64,000 nt of DNA from assembly GCA_020628645.1 (NCBI GenBank), contig JAHDES010000002.1, forward strand, positions 156,832 to 220,831. Reading direction: 5' to 3'. The notes under the pieces were generated by a model, which worked only from the letters and a program-made list of their open reading frames with translations, was not told the origin of the DNA and ran no database searches. This stretch comes from Saprospiraceae bacterium (GTDB lineage Bacteria; Bacteroidota; Bacteroidia; Chitinophagales; Saprospiraceae). Both the position numbers and the translations under genes were made by a program. Positions 16,078 to 25,627 of this stretch are shown here, one piece after another; position 1 is the stretch's first letter, and each line of letters starts with the position of its first letter.

Positions 16078-17823
16078 ATGGTCAAAGAAAGTGATACGCA
16101 AAAGGTCATCAAACGGTATTCGGACTATCATACTTATGAGCCTGTATTCAAGGATATGGAGCAATGGCCTGTGACAAAATTGAGCCAAGATAGATCTAAT
16201 TTTGTTGAACAGATAGACGCGTATACTTTAGAAAAATTAAGTGCCAAGTCGAATGATACGATCAGTGATATGATTGCCAAGACGATCTATCTCGAACGCA
16301 TTCGATTGAAAGAAGAACCTTGGAAGGTTGACCCACCGAATGAACAACAATTCTGGGGGAAAATCAGAAAAAAACTACTCCAACAATCGCTAGATAAAGA
16401 ACAAGAAGAATCTCGACAGACCAATCGAGAACTACTTCAAAAAATTATTCATCGTTATTCAGAGGAAATCGTTAGTACCTTCAATCCCAAGACATTTCTG
16501 TTTGCACGTAAATTTTTAACCGTTTTCTTCAATCGTTTATTAAATACAGCTGCTTCAAGATGGAGTTTGGGTTTGTTTGGGCAAAAACACAAGGTGCATG
16601 AACGATTCATTGTAGAAGGAGAGATTGAAAAAGTCCGTAATTTATTTCATAAGGGGACTGTTGTTATTGTACCCACGCATTTTAGTAATATTGATTCCAT
16701 TTTATTGGGATATATTATGGATTCTGTGATGGGTTTGCCTTCTTTTTCTTGGGGAGCGGGTTTAAATTTATACAATACAGGCTATACTGCCTATTTTATG
16801 AATCGCCTTGGCACTTATCGGATTGATCGCCGTAAGAAAAATCCAATTTATCTGGAGACTTTGAAAGCAATGTCTAATTTATCCATTCAACGAGGGGTAA
16901 ATAGTTTGTTTTTCTTAGGAGGAACCCGTTCTCGTTCGGGGAGTTTGGAGAAAAATGTAAAATTGGGATTACTTGGTACGACCGTAGAGGCACAGCGCTG
17001 TTGTTTGGAACGAGGCGAAGATCAGAAAATCTTTATTGTACCCTTAGTGATGAGTTATCATTTTGTATTGGAAGCAAAATTTTTAATTGATCAACATCTC
17101 AAAAAAACGGGAAAAGAACATTATCTAAAAACAAAAGATCAATCCTATAGTCGGAGAAAAGTGATGAAATTTATCTGGCAATTATTTTCTAAAGGCTCCG
17201 ATATTACCCTTTCTTTTGGTAAACCAATGGATGTAGTCGGAAATTTTGTAAATGAAGAAGGACAAAGTTTAGATCGTCATGGAAATGTTTTGAACATTGA
17301 TGATTATTTCAAAAATGCAAAAGGAGCAATCAGCAAGGACTTACAGCGAGAGGCGGAGTATACGCGTATTTTAGGCAATCGAATTGTGGATCGTTTTCAT
17401 AAAGACAACATTGTTTTGAGTAGCCATTTAGTCGCTTATGCTGCGTTTAATTTATTAAGGTTTCAACATTCTAATTTAGATTTATACGGTCTATTGCGTT
17501 TGCCACCCGAAGATTTCATCTTTACGCATGATGCACTAGGTTCGGCAATTGAACAATTGAAAGAACGCTTATTTGATTTACAAAAGGCGGGTAAAATTAA
17601 ATTGTCCAAACAAATTTATTGGGCTACCACAGAAATTATAGGAGATGGCGTAACGCGAATGGGGAATTTTCATGCACTAAAACCACTTTATTTTAACAAG
17701 AAAGGAAATATCGTTAGTGATGATTTTAGAGTATTGTATTATTACCACAATCGATTAGAAAATTACGACCTTTATCAATATGTCAATTGGAAAAAACCAG
17801 AAATGGCATTTGCAGAATTTTGA
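16078..17823 (+). CDS. PlsB-like glycerophosphate acyltransferase
   Basis: This 581-residue protein has the acyltransferase motifs of PlsB/PlsC enzymes: H-x4-D as THFSNID (His201, Asp206), GTYRIDRRKKNP near 246 (substrate binding) and GGTRSRSGSLEKN near 281, the PlsB type of the phosphate-binding motif. It should acylate glycerol 3-phosphate or a lysophosphatidate at the inner membrane. The large N- and C-terminal regions without obvious membrane helices are in line with PlsB rather than PlsC. The substrate is inference. Confidence 0.82.
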   Translation: MVKESDTQKVIKRYSDYHTYEPVFKDMEQWPVTKLSQDRSNFVEQIDAYTLEKLSAKSNDTISDMIAKTIYLERIRLKEEPWKVDPPNEQQFWGKIRKKLLQQSLDKEQEESRQTNRELLQKIIHRYSEEIVSTFNPKTFLFARKFLTVFFNRLLNTAASRWSLGLFGQKHKVHERFIVEGEIEKVRNLFHKGTVVIVPTHFSNIDSILLGYIMDSVMGLPSFSWGAGLNLYNTGYTAYFMNRLGTYRIDRRKKNPIYLETLKAMSNLSIQRGVNSLFFLGGTRSRSGSLEKNVKLGLLGTTVEAQRCCLERGEDQKIFIVPLVMSYHFVLEAKFLIDQHLKKTGKEHYLKTKDQSYSRRKVMKFIWQLFSKGSDITLSFGKPMDVVGNFVNEEGQSLDRHGNVLNIDDYFKNAKGAISKDLQREAEYTRILGNRIVDRFHKDNIVLSSHLVAYAAFNLLRFQHSNLDLYGLLRLPPEDFIFTHDALGSAIEQLKERLFDLQKAGKIKLSKQIYWATTEIIGDGVTRMGNFHALKPLYFNKKGNIVSDDFRVLYYYHNRLENYDLYQYVNWKKPEMAFAEF

Positions 17824-17898
17824 TTAATTTCAATTTGTTACTAAAAAAATACTTATCTTAAATTATTATGTAAACAAACCAACATAAAAGCAACGAAA

Positions 17899-18348
17899 AT
17901 GGCAAATATTCCCAGAACATTAAAATCAATTATTCCTATTCGAGAGATTGTGGAAGTTGAAGATTGGTGGAATAAATTAAGTGATGAAAATCAATCCGAG
18001 TTGGCGTCTATCTATCACGAAGAAACAAGAAAAGATGACCAACTAGTTTCCATTTATTTATGTGGTAAATTTGTAGAACAAGAACACCCAAAACAGCAAG
18101 ATGTATTTTGGGTAAATCATTTTTATGACTACATTATCAATCATGAATTGTATTTGAATAATCCTAAACCAATTGTGGGAGGGATTTGTTCCGCAAATGA
18201 AGCCGCTAAAAAAATTATAAAAAATGGAGTCATTCCGATAGATTTTATCTGCCCTGTATTGGGAGAAGCTTGTCAGATGATGAAAATATTAAATCTCAGT
18301 CAACGAAATCAAGCGCTACATTTTTATATCAAATTTAAATTAGAGTAG
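17899..18348 (+). CDS. Conserved-looking hypothetical protein, 149 residues
   Basis: I do not recognise a family. The protein is soluble, starts MANIPRTLKSIIPIREI, and has a DVFWVNHFYDYIINHEL helix near 76. A Cys-containing part (GGICSANEAAKKII, then IDFICPV and GEACQMM) spans about 110-135. Three Cys residues and the helical content might suit a partner or regulatory protein, which is speculation. It has 75 bases to the gene before and 104 to the channel gene after, so operon membership is unclear. Confidence 0.55.
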   Translation: MANIPRTLKSIIPIREIVEVEDWWNKLSDENQSELASIYHEETRKDDQLVSIYLCGKFVEQEHPKQQDVFWVNHFYDYIINHELYLNNPKPIVGGICSANEAAKKIIKNGVIPIDFICPVLGEACQMMKILNLSQRNQALHFYIKFKLE

Positions 18349-18452
18349 ATTTCCTCCAACTTTTTCAAAAATTTTACTACTTTTCTTAGCAATAGACAAA
18401 TGGAGTTAATTATTTTCGCCTTAATTTTTTAGGAGATAAAAACTACACGACT

Positions 18453-19235
18453 TTGTTCAAACAATTTTTTCTATCCGAACGCAATATGTTGATTGCCATT
18501 CTACTTAATGGACTCATCATATTTCTGTTGTATTTTCCTGCATTTCATGATAATGAGTGGTTAATTCAACTGGATCATTTATTTATCCTTATTTTTTTAA
18601 TTGAAGCCATTGTAAAAATAGCCGCTTATGGTTGGAATGAATACATAAAAAATAATTGGAATAAGTTTGATTTTTTTATAGTCATCGCCAGTTTGCCAGC
18701 GCTGTTAAGTTCTTTCCTTGTGATTCCTAATACAGGCATCCTCAAAATACTGCGTTTATTACGCTTAATTCGCTTAGTCAAATTCCTGACCTTTATTCCT
18801 CATATGAGTTCGATTTTGGCGGGTTTGGTGCGGGCTATGAAAGCTTCCGTTTTTGTAATCATTGCGCTGTTTTTTCTGAATTTTCTGCTCGCCTTATTTA
18901 CTTGCCATTTTTTCGGAGCAGTAGCCCCAGAATATTTTGGTGATCCTTTGATTTCTTCTTATACTATTTTTCAATTTTTTACCGTTGAAGGATGGAATGA
19001 AATACCTGCTGTGATTGCAGAACGGATGGATAATGATATTTATATTGGCTTATCTCGTTTTTATTTTGTCTTGGTCGTTTTGGCAGGTGGAATTTTTGGA
19101 ATGTCTTTAGCAAATGCCATATTTGTTGATGAAATGACAATGGATAATAACGTGGTATTGGAAGATAAAATTGACCAACTGCAAGGACAAATCGCAGAAT
19201 TAAAAAATATATTACAAGAAAAAAATAATTCATAA
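18453..19235 (+). CDS. Voltage-gated cation channel, one-domain, Cav-like filter
   Basis: The 260-residue protein has six membrane segments of a bacterial Nav/Cav subunit. S4 near residue 90-105 carries a Lys/Arg every third position (ILKILRLLRLIRLVKFL). The pore loop near 178 reads QFFTVEGWNEIP. NaChBac-like sodium channels have TLESW, while a Gly after the filter Glu (TxEGW) is seen in eukaryotic Cav repeats. A C-terminal coiled coil (about 232-258) should hold the tetramer. The most likely start is TTG 18453, because FLSERN before ATG 18486 looks like part of the S1 lead-in; this is not certain. Confidence 0.85.
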   Translation: MFKQFFLSERNMLIAILLNGLIIFLLYFPAFHDNEWLIQLDHLFILIFLIEAIVKIAAYGWNEYIKNNWNKFDFFIVIASLPALLSSFLVIPNTGILKILRLLRLIRLVKFLTFIPHMSSILAGLVRAMKASVFVIIALFFLNFLLALFTCHFFGAVAPEYFGDPLISSYTIFQFFTVEGWNEIPAVIAERMDNDIYIGLSRFYFVLVVLAGGIFGMSLANAIFVDEMTMDNNVVLEDKIDQLQGQIAELKNILQEKNNS

Positions 19236-19251
19236 TTAAAATTTTATTGCT

Positions 19252-19926
19252 ATGCTTAAAAAACAACTCTTCTTTTTGTCTTTAATAGTTCTTTTTTTGC
19301 TTACTTCTTGTTCAAATTATTTTAATCGCCGTTTGACAGCTTTTGAGCATATTGAACAAATGGATGGAGGAATTTTATTAGTTCGTTTGAGATCATTTGA
19401 GGATAAAAAAAATGCATTTGAGCAACTAGGGAAAATAAAAAAAGCAGAAAAACTAGATGACTTTATTGAAGAAAAAAATTTAATAATCGTTAAAGCATTC
19501 AAAAGCTATTTTGATTTCAGTCAAATTTACTTTTTCTATCCGCAAGATAGTAAAGCTATTAAAAACAAAGATTTCGATTCAGCAGCATTATTTGATAATA
19601 ATTTAAAACGCTTGAAAGATGTATCTTTATTAAATAATGGCTTTCATATCGCTAGTTTCGGAAATATTTATGAAGATGTCATTTTAGATGAAAATCAAGA
19701 ACGAGTTATAGGAGGTACATCTGGCTTGTTTGGATTATATTTAATGGATGACGCATTAATTCCTTTATCAAAACCTTTTCCAACTAATGTGTATATTGGT
19801 ATTATAGACGATAAAAAAACGGAATTTCATATTAATAAAGCCGTTCATAAATTAAATGCTCAATTAAAAGATTTTGCTTTATATACTAAGCGAAAACGAT
19901 TAAGAATTCGATCTAGAGAATATTAA
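19252..19926 (+). CDS. Lipoprotein of unknown function
   Basis: The 224 residues begin with a lipoprotein signal ending LLTSC (Cys20). Most of the rest is a mixed alpha/beta domain with the segments MDGGILLVRLRS near 37, HIASFGNIYEDVIL near 135 and GTSGLFGLYLMDD near 160. The tail is basic (KRKRLRIRSREY). It should sit in the periplasm on the inner or outer membrane. It begins 17 bases after the channel gene on the same strand and may be cotranscribed. I know no function for it. Confidence 0.65.
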   Translation: MLKKQLFFLSLIVLFLLTSCSNYFNRRLTAFEHIEQMDGGILLVRLRSFEDKKNAFEQLGKIKKAEKLDDFIEEKNLIIVKAFKSYFDFSQIYFFYPQDSKAIKNKDFDSAALFDNNLKRLKDVSLLNNGFHIASFGNIYEDVILDENQERVIGGTSGLFGLYLMDDALIPLSKPFPTNVYIGIIDDKKTEFHINKAVHKLNAQLKDFALYTKRKRLRIRSREY

Positions 19927-19966
19927 TTTCGTTAATTTGACTTTATCAAAAAACTAACATTTTTCT

Positions 19967-20923
19967 ATGCCTACACTTGCAGAACAAAGCCTTCAAGCCA
20001 CTCATTTCAGCTTACCACAACAAACGAAATTTTATAGAGGAAAAGTGAGAGATGTGTATACTGTAGCTGATCAATTAGTGATGGTAGCTTCTGATCGAAT
20101 TTCAGCCTTCGATCATATTTTGAGTCGCCCCATTCCGTATAAAGGACAAATTCTCAATCAAATTGCGATTCATTTTTTAAATGCGACCAAAGATATTGTT
20201 CCTAATTGGTTAGAGGCTTCTCCAGATCCCAATGTTTCTATTGGAATTGCTTGTGAACCTTATCGCATTGAAATGGTGATTAGAGGGTATTTGACAGGAC
20301 ATGCTTGGCGTACCTATAAATCGGGTAAACGAGTATTATGTGGTGTACCACTTCCCGAAGGTATGAAAGAGCATGATCGTTTTCCTAGCCCTATTATAAC
20401 TCCAGCTACTAAAGCAGAAGAAGGACATGATGAAGACATCTCTCGTGAAGAAATCATCAAACAAGGCATTGTTTCTGAAGAGGATTATACAAAATTAGAG
20501 GCTTATACTCATGCTTTGTATGCACGAGGAACAAAAATGGCAGCCGAACAAGGTTTGATCTTAGTAGATACGAAATATGAGTTTGGAAAAAAAGATGGTC
20601 AGATTTATATCATAGATGAAATCCATACCCCAGATAGTTCTCGGTATTTCTATTTAGATGGATACGCCGAACGACAAACAAAAGGAGAGAAACAAAAACA
20701 CTTATCCAAAGAATTTGTTCGTGAATGGCTTATTGAACATGGTTTTCAAGGATTGGAAGGTCAACTCATGCCTGAAATGCCTGATGCTTTTGTTGAATCT
20801 ATTACAGATCGTTATACAGAGTTATACGAAAAAATAACGGGTAAAACTTTTGTTCGGCGAAATACAGATGATTTGCTAGAACAAGTAGAGCAAAATATTT
20901 TAAAATATTTAGATGAAATTTAA
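19967..20923 (+). CDS. purC: SAICAR synthetase
   Basis: Phosphoribosylaminoimidazole-succinocarboxamide synthase joins CAIR and aspartate with ATP in purine synthesis. The 318-residue protein is of the longer type. Landmarks are [11 protein letters not shown] (about 23-33), [12 protein letters not shown] near 41, [16 protein letters not shown] near 103 and [13 protein letters not shown] near 216, where the [10 protein letters not shown] signature binds substrate. No other pur gene is near. Its stop lies 4 bases from the stop of the large convergent cargo gene. Confidence 0.96.
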   Translation: MPTLAEQSLQATHFSLPQQTKFYRGKVRDVYTVADQLVMVASDRISAFDHILSRPIPYKGQILNQIAIHFLNATKDIVPNWLEASPDPNVSIGIACEPYRIEMVIRGYLTGHAWRTYKSGKRVLCGVPLPEGMKEHDRFPSPIITPATKAEEGHDEDISREEIIKQGIVSEEDYTKLEAYTHALYARGTKMAAEQGLILVDTKYEFGKKDGQIYIIDEIHTPDSSRYFYLDGYAERQTKGEKQKHLSKEFVREWLIEHGFQGLEGQLMPEMPDAFVESITDRYTELYEKITGKTFVRRNTDDLLEQVEQNILKYLDEI

Positions 20924-20927
20924 GGTT

Positions 20928-23900
20928 TTATTCTACGACTACTTTATCTACAAAAATACCTTCATTGGTAAGGACTTTTAAGAAATAAATGCCTTTTGGT
21001 AATTTGGATAAATCAAATTGATTATTAGAAAAAGGAGATGAAAGTGCTTTGCCTACATTGTCAAAGAGTTGATAATGTACTTCCTTGGGTTCGTGTTGCC
21101 ACGAAATGTGTACTTCTCCATTCGTTGGATTGGGAAAAATAGAATAGCCATATTCGGATGAAAGAAATTGTGTGCTTGTTGTACAATCACTTTCTGATAA
21201 TACTTCGATTTCGATAAAATCTGTACTTAATTCATTGGTAGAAAGGCATTCTTCATTGGTACTAATCGTACAATAGATCTCATCTCCATCTATCACATTA
21301 TAGATTTCTAAAAGTGGACTATTGATTCCAGTTATTTGACCATTTATTATCCAATCGTAAGTCGGATTATCACCTACATTAAAAGTAGTAGCGGATAAAA
21401 ATAGTGTGTCGCCAGGGCATAAAGTGGTATCTGTTGCTTCGATATAAGCGTTGGGAGTAAGAATGGGTTGAATATCCATTGCGATGGTTTCTGATACTAC
21501 GACTGTATTTAAAATACAAGAAGCAGAAGATTGTAATTCACAAAAGATCAAGTCTTCATTATTTAAATTAGAAGCAACAAATGAAGGAGAATTGGCTATA
21601 CTATCACCATTTACAAACCATGTAAGTTGGGGGGATGTACCTGCATATTCAGTATTTAAACCTAAGAAAACACTATCACCTGCACAGATGATACTATCCA
21701 TTTGAATAATTTCAATAGAGGCTTCTAGGGCTTCCATTACATTGATTTCAATGGCATTAGAGGTATCACTTTCTATAGCTAAACAATTTTCATTGGAAAG
21801 TAAAACAGCTTTAATAATATCTCCATCTTCCAAATTATTGATGATTAAACTATCCGTTCCTCCCATTTGTAAAGTGTCATTTACATACCATTCAAAAGAA
21901 GGAAGCATGCCCTCATTTGCAACAAGACTCGTAAACAAAACAGGATCACCAACGCAAATTTCTGTATCAGAAGCTTGAATATTTATATCAGGATAAATCA
22001 AAGGCAATACATGACTTACAATACTATTGGAAGTATCAATAACTTCAGCGGCACAAGTTTCAGATGAATACACCACACAAACAATTTCATCTCCATTTTC
22101 TAATCCTGTACTCGAAAAATTAGGTGCACCTCCTGCAAATAAATTTCCATTTACATACCATTCATAAGCGGGCGTTTCGCCAACATTGATACTATTTGCC
22201 ATAAAGGTCATCGCTTCTCCCGCACATAAAGAATCTTGTACTACATCAATATTGATATCTGGAACAAGATTGGGATTGACATTTACAGAAAGGGCATTCG
22301 ATGTTGCTGTACTATTAGTCGTACAACTTTCAACTATTTCCATAGTGCAAACCACTTCATCTCCATTCGAAAAATTATTAGAAGAAAAAGAGGATGTATT
22401 TTCAGCTTGCACAATTCCATTTATCATCCAAACAAAATTAGGATTTTGTCCTTCATCAATTGTTGATGCCGAAAAGGAAATCGTCTCTCCTTCACAAACT
22501 TCTAAAGTGTTTGCTGCAATATTTAAACTAGGTTGTAAAGGAGGGATCACTTCAATCAATACACTATTTGCCATTGCTGAATTTGATGTAACACAACTTT
22601 CAGAAGAGGTTAAAATACACGTGACTTCATCTCCATCATTTAAATTATTACTAATAAAAGAAGCTGTATTTGTACCTACATTCACTCCATTTACTAGCCA
22701 TTGATAAGAAGGATCTACTCCTTCAAAAGTGCTTGTGGTGTTAAATGTAATTTCTTCTCCTGCACAAATGCTCGTTTGAGAAGCACTTATATCTATAGTA
22801 GGTGTAGATGGAGTTGAAACCACAATATTAACAATATTAGAAGCAATATTATTTGAACTTAAACAAGTAGCAGAAGAAGTTAAAACACAAGCAACTTGAT
22901 CTCCATCATTTAAGGTGTTGCTAGAAAAAGAAGTAGTAGTTGTCCCTACATTTACGCCATTTACTTGCCATTGAAAAGAAGGAGAAACCCCTTCATTTGA
23001 AACAGTACTTGTGAATGTGACCATTTCATTTGCACAAATAGAAGTAGTAGAGGCTTGAATGTTAATTTCAGGTGTTACATTAGATAGAACGTCCATCGTA
23101 ATGGCATTAGAAGTAACAATACTATTAGTAATACATTGTTCAGATGAACTTACAATGACTCCCACAATATCACCATCTGCCAAAGAAGAAGTACTATAAT
23201 TAGAAGTAGTAGTTCCTGTACTTTCTCCATTTAAAATCCAATTGTAAGAAGGAGAAATGCCACCATTTGTTATTGAACTGGTAAAATTTAATAATTCTCC
23301 TTCACAAATGTTATTACTTGAGCTGGAAACAGTAGCCGTTAGATTCAAATTTGGTTTAACTATAATCGTAGCAAGAGAACTAAAAACGGTATCCATTTGA
23401 GTGCCATTTACTCGACAAGTATAATCTCCAGATTGATTACCAACTGCATTTGAAATGGATAAAGAAGCATTGTTTGCTCCAGAAAGAGGTATACCATCTT
23501 TAAACCATTGATAAAATAGGGGAGGTGTTCCTGTTCCAGCTACTGAAAGCGTAAGGTCTTCTCCTACACAAATGGAGTCTGAAGCGGGTGAATTGAGAAT
23601 AGATGCATTCACATACACCACTGCATTATATTCGTAAGCACCAATATCTACTGTACCATTATTAATCCTTCCGATACTATCTAAATCAACCATTACACCT
23701 GCATTCATTGTGGAAGAATTATCACCCATATCTAAAAGAGGCGAACTGGGTAACAAATGAAAATCATTATTGGCAGCATCAACAAACATGGGGTCAATAT
23801 TGAATAAAACGCCATTTCCACACATCACATTAGAGCCAGCACCACTATTGAGTGCCGAACAACTATCTCGATCTACTACACAATATTCGATAGTAGGATT

Positions 23901-25421
23901 ACCTAGAATATTTCTAAAAACTGCTCCAAAATCAGCAGTATTCCCCCAAACAATTGTATTGGTAATAATAGGGCTACTCGTACCCGTTGAATCACTAGCA
24001 TTACTATAAATGCCTCCTCCGACTAAAGCAGAATTTCCATAAAACGTACAATTGGTGACGATGGGACTGCTTACGCCATTTTGGGACCCTAAATTATACA
24101 TGCCACCAGCGGATAAGCCCGAATTTTTAGCAACTACACAATTCGTTATCTTAGGACTACATTCGCCAGATTTTCCTAAATTATAAATCCCTCCTCCATA
24201 CGCTCCAGCAGCATTACTCAAGATGGTACAATTGCTAATGCTTGGATTGGACGTTCCATTGATGGCATTATTAAAAATACCAGCTCCTGAGCCATTTGAG
24301 GAATTTTCAATGATTTCACAATTATAATAAGTGGGAGAAGATACCCCATTTTCAGAGCCTAAATTATAAATAGCTCCACCTGCAGATTGAGAGGAATTAT
24401 ACTGAAATAAAGAGTTTGAAATTTTTCCATTGGCAATGCCACTAAAACTTCCATCATTGAAAATAGCGCCTCCTAAATCTCCGTAATTATTAAGAAAGGT
24501 ACATTGATCTATTTGAGCTTCACAAAATCCATTTTTACCAAAATTAAAAACAGCTCCTCCATGTTTTTGGCAATTGTTATTCTCAAAGGTACAATTGATA
24601 ATATTGGGTTTAGTCTCTCCATTTTCGATACCTACATTACTTATTGCTCCGCCATCAAAATTGCTGGAATTATTGATAAAGGTAGAATGACTGATTTGTA
24701 CGTTACATTTTCCTTCAAATTCTCCACGATTATACATAGCTCCACCTCCAGCATTCCCTATATTATTTTCAAAAGTGCAATTTTCAATACTAGGAAATGC
24801 TTCTCCCGAAAAACTAGCATCATTGAGCATTGCTCCTGCATATCCAAAGGCATAATTATCTCTAAAAATGCAATTGCGAACTGTAGGATGAGAACTTCCT
24901 CCAAGTGAAGCTTGATTGAACCATCCACCTCCACTATTAAATTCTGAACCATACGCCATACTAGTAGAATCTGCATTGGCTTGTTCTATAATAAACCCAT
25001 CTACTAGTGTATTAGCACTTACGTTGTCGGTATAAACTATGGTATAGCTATTGGAAGAAGGGGTATTATCTTGATTAATATCTCCACTTAAAATAGTCAA
25101 ATTAGTTATGACATCTCGATCATTTAGATTAGATTCTGTACCATCAAAACCTCCATAAAGAGAAACACCATCTGGAATGTTGAATGAAATTTGTCGATCG
25201 AATTTGGAACATGAAGTGCAAGAAGTGGGGTAGTATACACCATTTTGTACCCAAATAGAAGTGCCTGAAGTGGCTATGGCTAAAGCAGTTTGTAAGTTTC
25301 CTGTTGCATCACTCCATGAAGTACCAGTTCCATTTGCTCCAGCCTTGACATAAATAGTTTGTCCCCAGCTTGTATAAACACAGCAAAGTAAGCTGATAAT
25401 CAGTAGTTTGAATGACTTCAT
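20928..25421 (-). CDS. Giant T9SS cargo: beta-helix plus nine Ig-like domains
   Basis: The 1497-residue surface protein has a signal peptide (about 1-20, ending YTSWGQ). A right-handed beta-helix region (about 25-600) follows, built from about 35-residue turns of the pattern CTFENN...GGGAMYN. Then come one I-set-like Ig domain (about 608-690), eight tandem repeats of about 90 residues (about 690-1410, each with two Cys, ICAGEEITF and a YQWLVNG strand), and a type A sorting domain (SIFPNPTNGEVHI to the end). Such proteins act in adhesion or polymer binding, but the ligand is unknown. A long AT-rich gap (25422-25627) precedes it with no clear promoter. Confidence 0.9.
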   Translation of the reverse strand: MKSFKLLIISLLCCVYTSWGQTIYVKAGANGTGTSWSDATGNLQTALAIATSGTSIWVQNGVYYPTSCTSCSKFDRQISFNIPDGVSLYGGFDGTESNLNDRDVITNLTILSGDINQDNTPSSNSYTIVYTDNVSANTLVDGFIIEQANADSTSMAYGSEFNSGGGWFNQASLGGSSHPTVRNCIFRDNYAFGYAGAMLNDASFSGEAFPSIENCTFENNIGNAGGGAMYNRGEFEGKCNVQISHSTFINNSSNFDGGAISNVGIENGETKPNIINCTFENNNCQKHGGAVFNFGKNGFCEAQIDQCTFLNNYGDLGGAIFNDGSFSGIANGKISNSLFQYNSSQSAGGAIYNLGSENGVSSPTYYNCEIIENSSNGSGAGIFNNAINGTSNPSISNCTILSNAAGAYGGGIYNLGKSGECSPKITNCVVAKNSGLSAGGMYNLGSQNGVSSPIVTNCTFYGNSALVGGGIYSNASDSTGTSSPIITNTIVWGNTADFGAVFRNILGNPTIEYCVVDRDSCSALNSGAGSNVMCGNGVLFNIDPMFVDAANNDFHLLPSSPLLDMGDNSSTMNAGVMVDLDSIGRINNGTVDIGAYEYNAVVYVNASILNSPASDSICVGEDLTLSVAGTGTPPLFYQWFKDGIPLSGANNASLSISNAVGNQSGDYTCRVNGTQMDTVFSSLATIIVKPNLNLTATVSSSSNNICEGELLNFTSSITNGGISPSYNWILNGESTGTTTSNYSTSSLADGDIVGVIVSSSEQCITNSIVTSNAITMDVLSNVTPEINIQASTTSICANEMVTFTSTVSNEGVSPSFQWQVNGVNVGTTTTSFSSNTLNDGDQVACVLTSSATCLSSNNIASNIVNIVVSTPSTPTIDISASQTSICAGEEITFNTTSTFEGVDPSYQWLVNGVNVGTNTASFISNNLNDGDEVTCILTSSESCVTSNSAMANSVLIEVIPPLQPSLNIAANTLEVCEGETISFSASTIDEGQNPNFVWMINGIVQAENTSSFSSNNFSNGDEVVCTMEIVESCTTNSTATSNALSVNVNPNLVPDINIDVVQDSLCAGEAMTFMANSINVGETPAYEWYVNGNLFAGGAPNFSSTGLENGDEIVCVVYSSETCAAEVIDTSNSIVSHVLPLIYPDINIQASDTEICVGDPVLFTSLVANEGMLPSFEWYVNDTLQMGGTDSLIINNLEDGDIIKAVLLSNENCLAIESDTSNAIEINVMEALEASIEIIQMDSIICAGDSVFLGLNTEYAGTSPQLTWFVNGDSIANSPSFVASNLNNEDLIFCELQSSASCILNTVVVSETIAMDIQPILTPNAYIEATDTTLCPGDTLFLSATTFNVGDNPTYDWIINGQITGINSPLLEIYNVIDGDEIYCTISTNEECLSTNELSTDFIEIEVLSESDCTTSTQFLSSEYGYSIFPNPTNGEVHISWQHEPKEVHYQLFDNVGKALSSPFSNNQFDLSKLPKGIYFLKVLTNEGIFVDKVVVE

Positions 25422-25627
25422 GGGAATGTATGTGTTTCTGCTTGTGAATATTCTATAGAGGTAATGGAGAGTACTTTAACTGTCACAAATTTCAAACCAT
25501 TAATTGATAAATCATATACCCTTTTTGTGGTATTTTTAAATAAAGGATTATGAGAACTCAATTCTATAGTACAACACCAAAGTAAAATATAGAACTAAAT
25601 TCAAAACATCTTTTCAGATTCAAAGAT

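Noticed and set aside
22186-22704. Open frame of 172 codons opposite the Ig-like repeats
   Set aside because: It lies wholly inside the large cargo gene on the other strand, shows no domain or signal, and repeats with the Ig unit. The frame at 24504-24908 is likewise a shadow.
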